Positions 43,300 through 51,740 are shown, numbered from the stretch's first letter. The stretch: 64,000 bases of DNA from JAKQHY01 sp034429475 (GCA_034429475.1 DAOUGD010000289.1:6233-70232), one strand, 5' to 3'. Notes: a model not told the origin generated them from the letters alone. A program made the numbers and translations.

Positions 43300-43857
43300 A
43301 TGATCAAAGATATTCTACACGAAACCGAAGATCGCATGGGGAAAACCGTAGAATCTTTGGAAGCGGATCTGAGAAGTGTGCGCACCGGGCGCGCTTCCCC
43401 GGCAATCTTGGATCGGGTGATGGTGGATTATTACGGTATGCCCACCCTGCTGAACAAACTAGCCGTCATTTCGGCGCCGGAGCCGCAGTTGTTGGTGGTG
43501 CGCCCCTATGATCCCAGTTCGATCCCGGCGCTGGAAAAGGGCATCCTGACCGGCGAGCTGGGACTGAATCCCAGCAATGATGGGCGTATCATCCGCATCC
43601 CGATTCCGCGGTTAACCGAGGAACGGCGGCGCGAACTGGTCAAAGTCGTTAAGCGCCGCGTCGAAGAGGCCAAAGTCGCCCTGCGCAACATTCGCCGTGA
43701 TACGTTGGAAAACCTGCGCGAGTTTGAGGAGGAAAAGCTCATTTCCGAGGACGATATGAAGCGCGGTCAGGATGAATTGCAAAAGCTTACCGACCGTTAC
43801 ACCACCAACATCGAAGAAGTCGGAACGCGCAAAGAACAGGAGATTATGGAGATTTAA
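43300..43857 (+). CDS. frr: ribosome recycling factor
   Basis: A 185-residue RRF with its three-helix bundle signatures: GRASPAILDRVMVDYYG, the PIPRLTEERRRELVKVVKRR loop (beginning 'IPRLTEERR') and the C-terminal helix with TDRYTTNIEEVG. With EF-G it splits post-termination ribosomes. The ATG follows CGGAGG, 28 bases after the pyrH stop. Confidence 0.97.
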   Translation: MIKDILHETEDRMGKTVESLEADLRSVRTGRASPAILDRVMVDYYGMPTLLNKLAVISAPEPQLLVVRPYDPSSIPALEKGILTGELGLNPSNDGRIIRIPIPRLTEERRRELVKVVKRRVEEAKVALRNIRRDTLENLREFEEEKLISEDDMKRGQDELQKLTDRYTTNIEEVGTRKEQEIMEI

Positions 43858-43859
43858 GT

Positions 43860-43880
43860 GGGGGAGAGCAACTCTCCCCC
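43860..43880 (+). terminator. hairpin after frr
   Basis: GGGGGAGAG / CTCTCCCCC with a CAA loop directly behind the frr stop. The nearest T-run (ccccttttttt near 43900) is about 20 bases further, so it may be an intrinsic stop with read-through or an mRNA 3' protector. Confidence 0.6.
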
Positions 43881-43943
43881 TGTCATGCTTGTGGTTTCCC
43901 CCTTTTTTTACCCCTTGTGTAGATATGTCGTTCAGGAGTTTGC

Positions 43944-44687
43944 ATGAGCGAAGCAGTGGATGTGGATCGTTACCCACTTTTGCCTAAATACCCGGCCCAT
44001 ATCGGTATTATTATGGATGGCAACGGCCGTTGGGCGCGCCAGCATGGAATGCCCCGCCTGGCCGGGCATAGAGCCGGCGTCGAGAATTTACGCCGTGTGC
44101 TGCGAGCGGCGGTAGAATTGCACGTGCCGATCGTCACCTTGTACGCTTTTTCCACCGAGAATTGGAAACGCCCGTTGGCCGAAGTGCAGGGGTTGTTACG
44201 CATCTTGGGGGATGCGTTGGAGAAAGAAGTTGGCGAATTGCACAAAAATGGTGTACAATTAAGACATATTGGGGAATTAGCTCCCCTTTCAGACAACCTC
44301 AAGCGTCAAATTCGTGAGGCCGTTGAGTTAACCCAACACAATACCCAACTGATCGCCAACATCGCCTTTAATTATGGGGGACGGCAGGAAATCATCCGGG
44401 CCGTGCGCGAGTTGATACAGCAAGGTATTTCACCCGAAGCGGTTACTGGGGAGGTGTTGAATGCCCACCTCTATACCACCAACCTGCCAGACGTGGATTT
44501 AATCATTCGCACCAGTGGGGAACTGCGCGTTAGCAATTTTCTGATCTGGCAGGGCGCTTATGCCGAATATTACATCACACCCAAATATTGGCCTGACTTT
44601 GACAAAGATGATCTCTATAAAGCATTGGTCGCTTTCAATCAACGAGAGCGACGTTATGGTGGTTTGAGCGACGTTGAATATCATTAG
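43944..44687 (+). CDS. uppS: isoprenyl transferase (undecaprenyl diphosphate synthase)
   Basis: A 247-residue cis-prenyltransferase with HIGIIMDGNGRWARQ, then AGHRAGVENLRR, LYAFSTENWKRP and the C-terminal IIRTSGELRVSNFLIWQGAY. It makes the C55 lipid carrier used by the WecA-like enzyme and peptidoglycan. The start is ATG 43944 with TCAGGAG upstream. It follows frr as in many bacteria. Confidence 0.95.
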   Translation: MSEAVDVDRYPLLPKYPAHIGIIMDGNGRWARQHGMPRLAGHRAGVENLRRVLRAAVELHVPIVTLYAFSTENWKRPLAEVQGLLRILGDALEKEVGELHKNGVQLRHIGELAPLSDNLKRQIREAVELTQHNTQLIANIAFNYGGRQEIIRAVRELIQQGISPEAVTGEVLNAHLYTTNLPDVDLIIRTSGELRVSNFLIWQGAYAEYYITPKYWPDFDKDDLYKALVAFNQRERRYGGLSDVEYH

Positions 44688-44758
44688 ATTTTCGTGCGGA
44701 TTCCCCTTGCGCTGAAAGTTTTGAAGACTCACGTCGCTTTAGTTGTTTGGCGTCAACC

Positions 44759-44829
44759 CAGATTCCTCGTAGGGAATCTGCGGGATAGTGTACCAACTTT
44801 TATTCCCTCGGGGAAATAAACATTTCCCC
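44759..44829 (+). promoter_or_regulatory. overlapping alternative hairpins upstream of cdsA
   Basis: CAGATTCC/GGAATCTG (44759-44780) forms a hairpin. TTTATTCCC pairs with GGGAAATAAA (44798-44820). GGGGAAAT (44810-44817) can instead pair with ATTTCCCC (44822-44829). The last two share bases and exclude each other. Confidence 0.5.
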
Positions 44830-44855
44830 TCGTTCGATAAAATTCCTGTTCTTAT

Positions 44856-44885
44856 TTGATGGTATTCCTGCTACCCGTATATAAC
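44856..44885 (+). promoter_or_regulatory. cdsA promoter candidate
   Basis: TTGATG (44856-44861) with TATATA (44878-44883, 16-base spacer) or TATAAC (44880-44885, 18-base spacer), about 27 bases before the GTG start of cdsA. Confidence 0.5.
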
Positions 44886-44911
44886 TCTAGCACAATCAAA
44901 CCGAGGCCCAT

Positions 44912-45739
44912 GTGTCAGATTTAAAAACTAGGTCTATGAGTGCAGTGGCGCTTTTACCGTTGGTTCTCGCCATCGTTTGCGTTGGACAATGGTTTTACAT
45001 TTTGCTGATAGCGAGCGTCATGTTGTTGGCCGGTCGGGAATATGCACAGATGATTGAGCGCAAAGGTTATCAACTCTCTCTCCCCCTGCTGTGGGGTCTC
45101 ATCCTCTTTTGGTTGGTCGCGGCCATCTGGGGAGATGATACATGGGTAGTGCCCGGTTTAGCCGTTTCCTGCATTTTGTCCGCATTGTGGAGTCTTATGC
45201 GCCGCGCGGTTAGCCCCACTGCACTCTATCCCACTGTGGAGTGGGCGTTGTTGTTGGCCGGCGGCGTGTATTTAGGAGTGACCGGCACCTATTTACTGCG
45301 GCTGCGTATGCTTCCCGATGGTCTCTGGTGGATTTTGACCGCTTTGTTCATTATCTGGGTTGGCGAATCGGCAGCGTATTTTGTCGGCAGCCGTTGGGGG
45401 AAGCACAAGATTGCGCCAACTATCAGCCCTGGCAAAAGTTGGGAGGGTTTTTGGGGTGAAGTATTGAGCGCCATAATGGTGGGACTGTTCCTGGGGTGGC
45501 TCTGGCCGTTGGTTGCCGGCGTCCCCCTCACACTCACACCGGCCAAAGGTGCGCTGTTGGGCGGGATTTTGAGCGTGATCACGCCTGCCGGCGATTTCTT
45601 TGTTTCTATGATTAAACGCGAGGTGGGGGTCAAAGATACCAGCACCTTGATCCCCGGCCATGGCGGCATGTTAGATCGGATTGACAGCCTGCTGTGGACC
45701 GGATTTCTTACCTGGGTAGTCGTGCAACTGCTCGGTTAA
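44912..45739 (+). CDS. cdsA: phosphatidate cytidylyltransferase
   Basis: A 275-residue membrane protein with about eight helices and the CdsA signature: SPGKSWEGFWGE, then VKDTSTLIPGHGGMLDRIDS. It makes CDP-diacylglycerol, the precursor of most phospholipids. GTG 44912 is the start, with GAGG upstream; the ATG at 44910 is in another frame and stops soon. It follows uppS, with its own promoter candidate at 44856-44885. Confidence 0.95.
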   Translation: MSDLKTRSMSAVALLPLVLAIVCVGQWFYILLIASVMLLAGREYAQMIERKGYQLSLPLLWGLILFWLVAAIWGDDTWVVPGLAVSCILSALWSLMRRAVSPTALYPTVEWALLLAGGVYLGVTGTYLLRLRMLPDGLWWILTALFIIWVGESAAYFVGSRWGKHKIAPTISPGKSWEGFWGEVLSAIMVGLFLGWLWPLVAGVPLTLTPAKGALLGGILSVITPAGDFFVSMIKREVGVKDTSTLIPGHGGMLDRIDSLLWTGFLTWVVVQLLG

Positions 45740-45760
45740 TCCTTCTGCAAGGAGGCGCTT

Positions 45761-47380
45761 ATGTACTCAGAAGATGTGCAACCCACTTATGAAGAGTCCT
45801 TTGACAATGATATAGTATCCGACGATCCCTCTATGGAGAGCGGCGAGTCCAATGGCTATGCCCCTGACCTCGAACCGCGAGTTTCTGCCATCCGAACGCA
45901 ACCGGAAGAGGGCGGCGACCTTGAAGCGGCGGAAAGTGCGGTGATTTTTGACGAGGAGGGTGCCACTGCCGCCGGCGGTATCTACGATACGGTCGAATAT
46001 GGGGAAGACGAGGCCTACATACCGGCTGAGGAAGATTTCACTGGCGGTGAAATTCCTATGCTGATCCAGGTTGAGGAAGGGCCGGACGTTCTCAAGCAGA
46101 TGGACATGAACGCCCTTGAACAAATGCGGCTGCCTGAATTGCGCGATCTGGCGCGGACTTACAAAGTCTCCGGTTACAGCGGCCGCAAAAAAGACGACTT
46201 GATCCTCCTGCTTCTGAAGGCCAAGGCGGAACGGGACGGGTTCAGTTTTGGCGGCGGGATTCTGGACATTGCCGGCGAGGGCATTGGCTTCCTGCGTTCT
46301 TCGCGCTGTCTGCCCGGCCCGCAGGATGTCTACGTGTCGCAAAGCCAGATTCGCCGCTTCGGCCTGCGCTCCGGCGACATGGTGGTGGGCCAGGTGCGTC
46401 CCCCCAAAGAATCGGAAAAATACCGCAGTCTCCTGCGCGTCGAGGCCGTCAATGGGATGGACCCGGAATCCAGCAAACGCCGGCCTTACTTCGAACGGAT
46501 GACGCCCATTTTCCCCAACAAGCGCTTTGAGCTGGTCACGGAACAGCACAACCTCACCCAGCGCCTGTTGGAACTGGTTGCGCCGGTGGGCTTGGGGCAG
46601 CGCGGCCTGATCGTCTCGCCGCCGAAGGCCGGTAAAACCACCGTCCTCCAGAAAATTGCCAACGGCATCTCGGCCAATCACCCTGACGTTCATCTGATGG
46701 TGGTGCTCATCGGCGAGCGCCCCGAAGAGGTCACGGACATGGATCGCTCCGTGGACGCTGAGGTCATCAGTTCCACCTTCGACGAGGATGTGGTGCGGCA
46801 GGCGCGGGTGGCGGAAATGGCCCTCAATCGCGCCAAACGCCTGGTAGAGATTGGCCGCGATGTGGTGATCCTGATGGACAGCCTAACCCGTTTGACCCGC
46901 GCCTACAACCTGGTAGTCCAACCCAGCGGGCGGACGCTTTCCGGCGGCCTTGACCCGGCGGCGCTCTATCCCCCAAAGCAGTTTTTCGGAGCGGCGCGCA
47001 ACATTGAAGAGGGCGGCAGCCTGACGATCCTGGCGACCTGCCTCATTGACACCGGCAGCCGGATGGATGACATGATTTATGAAGAATTCAAAGGTACGGG
47101 CAACATGGAGCTGCATCTCAACCGCAAACTGCAAGAACGGCGCGTCTTCCCGGCCTTTGACATCGTGCGCTCCGGCACGCGGCGCGAAGAGTTGTTGTTC
47201 AAGAAGGACGTCCTGCGCAAAGTGTGGTTGATGCGGCGCATGTTCTCCCAGATGATGAGCGGGACGCAGACGACACCCGGCTACGACATCACAGCCGCCA
47301 CCGAGGCGTTGCTTCAACAGATGGACAAGACGCGCACGAATCGTGAGTTTTTGGAGATTCTGACCCGCGACTTGGACTAG
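45761..47380 (+). CDS. rho: transcription termination factor Rho with an acidic N-terminal extension
   Basis: A 539-residue Rho. Residues 1-105 are acidic and low-complexity (DDPSMESGESNGYAPD) and not part of the usual fold. Then come the Rho N-terminal helix bundle (LPELRDLARTYKVSGY), the RNA-binding OB domain (GEGIGFLRSS), and the ATPase with Walker A SPPKAGKTTVLQK, Walker B VVILMDSLTRLTRAYN and the arginine finger region IVRSGTRREELL. It releases RNA polymerase at unstructured C-rich RNA. The ATG follows GGAGG. It is next to the cdsA gene. Confidence 0.96.
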   Translation: MYSEDVQPTYEESFDNDIVSDDPSMESGESNGYAPDLEPRVSAIRTQPEEGGDLEAAESAVIFDEEGATAAGGIYDTVEYGEDEAYIPAEEDFTGGEIPMLIQVEEGPDVLKQMDMNALEQMRLPELRDLARTYKVSGYSGRKKDDLILLLLKAKAERDGFSFGGGILDIAGEGIGFLRSSRCLPGPQDVYVSQSQIRRFGLRSGDMVVGQVRPPKESEKYRSLLRVEAVNGMDPESSKRRPYFERMTPIFPNKRFELVTEQHNLTQRLLELVAPVGLGQRGLIVSPPKAGKTTVLQKIANGISANHPDVHLMVVLIGERPEEVTDMDRSVDAEVISSTFDEDVVRQARVAEMALNRAKRLVEIGRDVVILMDSLTRLTRAYNLVVQPSGRTLSGGLDPAALYPPKQFFGAARNIEEGGSLTILATCLIDTGSRMDDMIYEEFKGTGNMELHLNRKLQERRVFPAFDIVRSGTRREELLFKKDVLRKVWLMRRMFSQMMSGTQTTPGYDITAATEALLQQMDKTRTNREFLEILTRDLD

Positions 47381-47395
47381 GTTTTTTGTGGACGG

Positions 47396-48148
47396 ATGAG
47401 CATACAACAACTGAAAATCCTGGGCATCGGCCTGTGGGTTGTCGCAGCGCTGCTCGTGGTAGGGTTGATTTTTAGCTACCCCTTACTGGCGACCTACCTG
47501 GCGCCTCAAGCGCCGACGCCCCAGGTCACATCCACACTCCGGCCGAAGCCAACGCCCTCGGTCACCCCTGGCCCGCCAACGGCCACGCCGGAATGGAAGA
47601 TGCCCGACGATCCTTATCCCACCTTCGCCGGCACGCTGCCCCCTACGGCCACACCGTGGCGGGGCGTCAATCCCACGTACATTCGCATCCCTGATATTGA
47701 CCTTGAAGCGCCCGTGGTGCCCATTGGCTGGAAAACTGTGGAAGTGCGCGGCACCCCGCAGGCGATGTGGGACGTCCCGGATTGGCGCGCCGCCGGCTGG
47801 CATGAAATTTCTATGCCCCTGCGGGTGATTGGCAACACCGTCCTCAACGGCCACAACACCACCAAAGGGGAAGTCTTCCGCGATCTTTACAAGCTGGAGG
47901 CTGGCGCGCTGATTATGATGGAAGGGGAAGACGGCGGCGTGTACACCTACACCGTCCATGAAGTCCTGATTTTGCCGGAAGCCGGCCAGCCCCTGGAAGT
48001 ACGCTTGGCCAACGCTGCCTATACGCAGCCCACCGACGACGAGCGCTTGACGTTGGTAACTTGCCATCCGTATGGCAGCCTGGACAACCGTTTGATAGTG
48101 ATTGCCTATCCCGTCCTACCCGATGAAACTTCAGCAGGAGGTGAATAG
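47396..48148 (+). CDS. sortase family protein (class E/F-like)
   Basis: A 250-residue protein with an N-terminal membrane helix (IGLWVVAALLVVGLIF), a Thr/Pro linker (PTPSVTPGPPTATP) and a sortase barrel. The catalytic His lies in VLNGHNTTKGEVF, the Cys in TLVTCHPYG and the Arg in SLDNRLIVIAYP. Sortases join or cleave cell-wall or surface proteins with sorting signals. Class E/F members often act alone, as here. In a phylum without a thick Gram-positive wall its substrate is uncertain. Confidence 0.88.
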   Translation: MSIQQLKILGIGLWVVAALLVVGLIFSYPLLATYLAPQAPTPQVTSTLRPKPTPSVTPGPPTATPEWKMPDDPYPTFAGTLPPTATPWRGVNPTYIRIPDIDLEAPVVPIGWKTVEVRGTPQAMWDVPDWRAAGWHEISMPLRVIGNTVLNGHNTTKGEVFRDLYKLEAGALIMMEGEDGGVYTYTVHEVLILPEAGQPLEVRLANAAYTQPTDDERLTLVTCHPYGSLDNRLIVIAYPVLPDETSAGGE

Positions 48149-48649
48149 ATGCTCTCCACATTCGTAAACCGGATCCGATGTAACCACACCCTCGAACACG
48201 CTACCATCAACCTGATCACGCAGCGTTACCCGCTCGCCCAAGTGCTGGGCTTTTCTGGGCCGTTGGGTTTCACCTTGTATACTACCCTCACAGCGGAAGA
48301 GGTGACGCCGGCGGCGCTGCAGGCGCTCAAGCGGTTGAAGGGTGGGGAAACCGTTCTGCGCCTCCACGCCAACTGCGGCACCAACATGGTCGTCACCGCC
48401 ACCCTGACGACGTTGGCCGCCCTGGTGGGCCTCGGGAACTCACCTTCGTTCCGCCAACGCCTGGAGCGCCTGCCCCAGGCGATCCTCCTCAGCGTGGCGG
48501 CTCTCCTCGCGGCCCGGCCAGTGGGGGAATGGGTGCAAGCTCACGTCACCACTGCCACTGACCTGGCGCAGATAGAAATTGCTTCTATCTTCACCGACTA
48601 TCAGGGCGGCCTGCGGCGGATTCGCGTGTACACTCGCCAGAGCGCGTAA
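48149..48649 (+). CDS. DUF6391-like small membrane protein
   Basis: A 166-residue protein. It begins RIRCNHTLEHATINLITQRY, with GFSGPLGFTLY, then LKRLKGGETVLRLHANCGTNMV (His and Cys near the first helix) and two hydrophobic segments (NMVVTATLTTLAALVGL and AILLSVAALLAAR). This HTLEHAT pattern fits DUF6391, found in cyanobacteria and Chloroflexota (recollection, not a search). The HxxEH pattern and CGTN could bind metal, but no activity is known. It starts right after the sortase stop and overlaps holA by one base, so the three genes are coupled. Confidence 0.65.
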   Translation: MLSTFVNRIRCNHTLEHATINLITQRYPLAQVLGFSGPLGFTLYTTLTAEEVTPAALQALKRLKGGETVLRLHANCGTNMVVTATLTTLAALVGLGNSPSFRQRLERLPQAILLSVAALLAARPVGEWVQAHVTTATDLAQIEIASIFTDYQGGLRRIRVYTRQSA

Positions 48650-49605
48650 TGTTACACATCCTGCATGGCGAAAATGTGCTTCAGCAAGAAGAAGCGCTGG
48701 CGGCGATTGTGGCGCAAACTGGCATTACCCCCGATCTGCGTGACTTGAATACCGCCGTGTTGACCCCGCCGCTGACCGCCGGCGACCTGCGCCGCGCGTG
48801 CAGCGTGATTCCCTTCCTCGGCGGCGCACGGTTAGTCATTGTGCGAGATGGCTTGAGCCGCGACCGCAGTACGCTGGCTAACGAGGTCGCCGCCTATCTG
48901 CCCGATCTGCCGCCCACCACCGAGTTGATTTTTGTGGAATCACAAAAATTGCCGCAGCGGCACGCCGTGCTCAAGTATGCACAGCAGACCGGTGCCAAAG
49001 TCCAGAAGTGTGAACTGCCGCCGGCTAAGGCCCTACCGGTGTGGATTCAGCAGCGGACACAGCAACACGGTGGGCGTATAGACCCGCCGGCTGCCGCTCT
49101 GCTGGCGCAGAATTTGGGGGCCAATCTGCGCCTGCTGGATCAGGAAATCCAAAAACTGCTGCTATACGTTGCGGAAACAAAAACCATCACCGTGGAAGAC
49201 GTCCAGGTGATGGTTCCTTACGTCCAAAGTGCGGACGTGATTTTCAATCTGGTGGATGCCCTCGGCCAGCGCAACGCGCGCAGCGCCGCCGGCTTCTTAC
49301 ATCGCCTGTTGGAAGTGGGCGAGCACCCCTTGGGCATTTTGGGGATGATCGTCCGCCAGTTCCGGCTGCTGCTGCAAGTCCGCTGGTTGTCCGACCGACG
49401 CTACGGGGAGTCAGACATTGCGGCGCGACTAAAGCTGCACCCTTACGTCACCCAAAAAGTGCGCGCGCAGACCGCGCACTTCAGCCCGACGCAGTTGCGC
49501 CGGGCCTACGCCATGTTGTTGGAAAGCGACCTCGCCATCAAAAACGGCGAATTGCAGCCAGAAACCGCGCTCGATCTCCTCATTGCCGAATTGACCAACC
49601 TATGA
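48649..49605 (+). CDS. holA: DNA polymerase III delta subunit
   Basis: A 318-residue clamp-loader subunit. It starts MLHILHGENVLQQEEAL, with VIPFLGGARLVIVRDGL, then TELIFVESQKLPQRHA and the C-terminal LGMIVRQFRLLLQVRWLS typical of HolA. It opens the sliding clamp during DNA loading. The ATG shares its first base with the previous stop. The gene converges with the FtsK-like operon and its last six bases overlap that operon's last gene. Confidence 0.93.
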   Translation: MLHILHGENVLQQEEALAAIVAQTGITPDLRDLNTAVLTPPLTAGDLRRACSVIPFLGGARLVIVRDGLSRDRSTLANEVAAYLPDLPPTTELIFVESQKLPQRHAVLKYAQQTGAKVQKCELPPAKALPVWIQQRTQQHGGRIDPPAAALLAQNLGANLRLLDQEIQKLLLYVAETKTITVEDVQVMVPYVQSADVIFNLVDALGQRNARSAAGFLHRLLEVGEHPLGILGMIVRQFRLLLQVRWLSDRRYGESDIAARLKLHPYVTQKVRAQTAHFSPTQLRRAYAMLLESDLAIKNGELQPETALDLLIAELTNL

Positions 49606-49839
49606 CGCCGGCGCGTCGCCCGTCTCGCGCCCCAGCCAGAGGTGATGGCGCAGAATTTTGGAGGACGAGTGTACCTGGATCGCGCCAATTTTCTTGTCCC
49701 CTTCGGGCAGCGCGGCGGGGTGGACGTAGCACACATTGGGCGGTTGCCCAAAACGCGCCCGGTAGCGCGACGCCGCCCGTGCCAGCTTGGTCGCCAGATC
49801 CTCAGCTCCATTGTCGTGCCACAACAATCCCACGTTCAT
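49600..49839 (-). CDS. small protein at the end of the FtsK-like operon, unknown function
   Basis: A 79-residue soluble protein: MNVGLLWHDNGAEDLATKLA, RAASRYRARFGQPPNVCYVH, then basic residues. The PPNVCYVHP pattern seems conserved in similar short genes of this phylum (recollection), but no function is known. It starts at ATG 49839 inside the TAATG overlap with the DUF6504-like stop, so its translation depends on the gene before. Its stop overlaps the end of holA on the other strand. Confidence 0.65.
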   Translation of the reverse strand: MNVGLLWHDNGAEDLATKLARAASRYRARFGQPPNVCYVHPAALPEGDKKIGAIQVHSSSKILRHHLWLGRETGDAPAS

Positions 49840-50093
49840 TACTCCACCTGCCCTGCTAAATACCACGCATTGAGCGCCAAATCCTGGTAAATATCAAACG
49901 TACCCTCTTTGCACCGCACCCGGAAGAAATGCTGTGCGCCCTTGCGCTTCATTTCTGTCCACGCCTCGCTCACAGCGTAGACGTTGTACTGCTGCCCCCG
50001 CCACACGAACTTTTTGGGGAAGTAATTGTGCCGGCGCGCCAACAGTCGGATGGGGTCCTTGCGCCGTCTTTGGAACAACGTTGCCAAACTCAT
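49839..50093 (-). CDS. DUF6504-like protein
   Basis: An 84-residue soluble protein: RRHNYFPKKFVWRGQQYNVYAVSEAWTEM, split as 'FPKKFVWRGQQYNVYAVSE', then HFFRVRCKEGTFDIYQDLAL and WYL. The FxWRG....V...W pattern, followed by FRV..... +Y.D, matches DUF6504. In Actinobacteria DUF6504 genes often lie beside DNA polymerase IV or DnaE2/ImuB-type repair polymerases (recollection), which fits SOS control here. ATG 50093 overlaps the previous stop as ATGA. An earlier start would add 66 residues but lacks a ribosome site. Confidence 0.6.
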   Translation of the reverse strand: MSLATLFQRRRKDPIRLLARRHNYFPKKFVWRGQQYNVYAVSEAWTEMKRKGAQHFFRVRCKEGTFDIYQDLALNAWYLAGQVE

Positions 50094-50473
50094 TCGTCGC
50101 CTCCTACAATCATAAAATTGCGTTGTGATTGGGCCTGATTCCATTGCCAGGCCTGTTGTTCGGGCGTCATCAGCGCCGGACGTCCCATAGGATAACCGGG
50201 CAACGCTTGGGGGGTGACGATCACCACTGGCGGTTGACTCATTGCCGGGACCGCTTGAATCGCTGTGCGCCGAGCTTCCTCGCGCCGCCAAAGCACAAAG
50301 CCGATTCCCAGCGTAGGGGTCATCGTGGCAACGCCGCAGGCGAGACCGAGCAGCAGCGCCAGCGAATCCTGGCTCAACCGCTGCGTCACCAGCACGGCGG
50401 CCATGATGGCAAAAACCGTCGCTATCAGGGCGATAAACCGCCCCAACCGCTTGCCCAATGATTCTCGCTTTTC
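50090..50473 (-). CDS. small membrane protein of the FtsK-like operon
   Basis: A 127-residue protein. Two hydrophobic segments (FIALIATVFAIMAAVLV and LALLLGLACGVATMTPTLGIGF) after a basic N-terminus make a hairpin in the membrane. A Pro-rich tail (PPVVIVTPQALPGYPMG) is followed by TPEQQAWQWNQAQSQRNFMI, probably cytoplasmic. The start ATG 50473 has GGAGGA upstream. It could anchor the soluble FtsK-like ATPase, whose own N-terminal helices are missing (inference). It overlaps the DUF6504-like gene by four bases. Confidence 0.65.
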   Translation of the reverse strand, partial: EKRESLGKRLGRFIALIATVFAIMAAVLVTQRLSQDSLALLLGLACGVATMTPTLGIGFVLWRREEARRTAIQAVPAMSQPPVVIVTPQALPGYPMGRPALMTPEQQAWQWNQAQSQRNFMIVGGDE

Positions 50474-50556
50474 CATAGGGCTTCCTCCAGAAATAGCAGG
50501 ATTGACGGAAATGATAGGATCACGCATCCGCTCAATCCGTTGACTAAAATTGCTAC

Positions 50557-51657
50557 CTATGCAACCGCCGCCTCATACCGGGATGACATCACTGGCAATT
50601 GCAACGGCACCGCCACCGCGCTACGAAACTCGTCCATATATTGCTGCAATTCTTTTTCGCTGATGTAAGCCACCTGGAAGCGGATCGGCTCGTCGCCGCC
50701 GCTGACGGCCAGGAAGTCGCCGCGCCCGTTGAGCAAGTGTGCGTTCGTCCCTGCCCGCCCACTGGCGACCCGCGCGTCGTCGGCAGAAACGACCTTGCCG
50801 ATGAGCCGCAGTGGGAAGTTGGCGCGCATCAGGCCGGTCAACACTGCCGAGGAGGGGCGCTGCGTGGCGGCAATGACGTGGATGCCGGCTTCCCGTCCAC
50901 GTTGCAGCAGGCGGGTTAGCGCTTCGCTCAGCGCTGCGCCGCCCTGCATGATCAAGTCGGCCAGCTCGTCAATCATGACGACGACGCGCGGCGTGCCCCC
51001 CTGCCGATTGCGCTCGGGGGTTTCGTTGCGGCGGTCGCGCTGTTCCATCATCCGCACCAATGAGCGCAGCGCCTCCAGCGCTTCGCCAGTTTCCTGGATG
51101 GGAGCGCGCGCCAGGTGCGGCGCTCCGGCGAGCGCGCCAAACGTGCGTCCCTTGGGATCGAGGCACATCAACCGCAGCGTGTCGGCGCGATGGCCGATTG
51201 CCAGCGACAGCGCGATGGTGCGCATCAGGGCAGACTTCCCCGACCCAGTCGTTCCGGCGACGAGAATGTGCGCCACCTCCGGCGAAGATAGTCGCGCCAG
51301 CAAGGGCATCCCGGCATCGGTTTGCCCCAACAATGCGGTGGCGGGGGGCAACGGCATCACTTCCGGCAGCAGCGTCGTCAACTTCACCAGGGTGGGATTG
51401 GGGTTGGAAAACTCCAACACGATGCCTTCCTTGCCGCGTTGGATGGTGAGATGGGGGGTCTGCATCGCCAGGGCCAGGTCCTCGGCCAGGCCCTTGATGG
51501 CAGTGAAGCGGGTGTGGGGCGCTGGATTAAGAAAGAAGCGGATCAGGCGTGGCCCTACGGTGCCCCCGGTGACGTGGCCCGGCGCACGATGCGCCGACAA
51601 CACGGCTTCGACGCGGTCGGCTTGATATTCAAGGTATGGGCGTATGGCATGGGACAT
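50557..51657 (-). CDS. FtsK/SpoIIIE-like ATPase without membrane or gamma domains
   Basis: A 366-residue soluble protein. Walker A is AGTTGSGKSALMRTIAL and Walker B VVVMIDELADLI, then AATQRPSSAVLTGLMRANFP and GRGDFLAVS, the motor pattern of FtsK/SpoIIIE translocases. The four N-terminal helices of FtsK and the gamma DNA-recognition domain are absent. It starts at ATG 51657 with AAGGAGG upstream and is preceded by a LexA-like box and a consensus promoter. It heads an operon with a membrane protein that could act as its anchor. It probably pumps DNA after damage, but the role is open. Confidence 0.85.
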   Translation of the reverse strand: MSHAIRPYLEYQADRVEAVLSAHRAPGHVTGGTVGPRLIRFFLNPAPHTRFTAIKGLAEDLALAMQTPHLTIQRGKEGIVLEFSNPNPTLVKLTTLLPEVMPLPPATALLGQTDAGMPLLARLSSPEVAHILVAGTTGSGKSALMRTIALSLAIGHRADTLRLMCLDPKGRTFGALAGAPHLARAPIQETGEALEALRSLVRMMEQRDRRNETPERNRQGGTPRVVVMIDELADLIMQGGAALSEALTRLLQRGREAGIHVIAATQRPSSAVLTGLMRANFPLRLIGKVVSADDARVASGRAGTNAHLLNGRGDFLAVSGGDEPIRFQVAYISEKELQQYMDEFRSAVAVPLQLPVMSSRYEAAVA

Positions 51658-51678
51658 CGGTGGCCTCCTTCTGGGATT

Positions 51679-51692
51679 AGAACTTTTGTTCT
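51679..51692. promoter_or_regulatory. LexA-like (SOS) operator
   Basis: AGAACTTTTGTTCT is a perfect palindrome with the core GAAC-N4-GTTC, as in the LexA/DinR box of Firmicutes and Actinobacteria. It lies just downstream of the -10 box, at or after the transcription start, where repressor binding would block the FtsK-like operon. Confidence 0.72.
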
Positions 51693-51700
51693 ATATGCTC

Positions 51701-51729
51701 ATTATAAAGGATTTTAGGGTGTTTGTCAA
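51701..51729 (-). promoter_or_regulatory. consensus sigma-70 promoter of the FtsK-like operon
   Basis: On the minus strand, TTGACA (51729-51724) and TATAAT (51706-51701) have a 17-base spacer: a perfect consensus. The strongest promoter seen in the window, as expected for a gene kept off by a repressor. Confidence 0.85.
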
Positions 51730-51740
51730 GCCTGTGCGGG

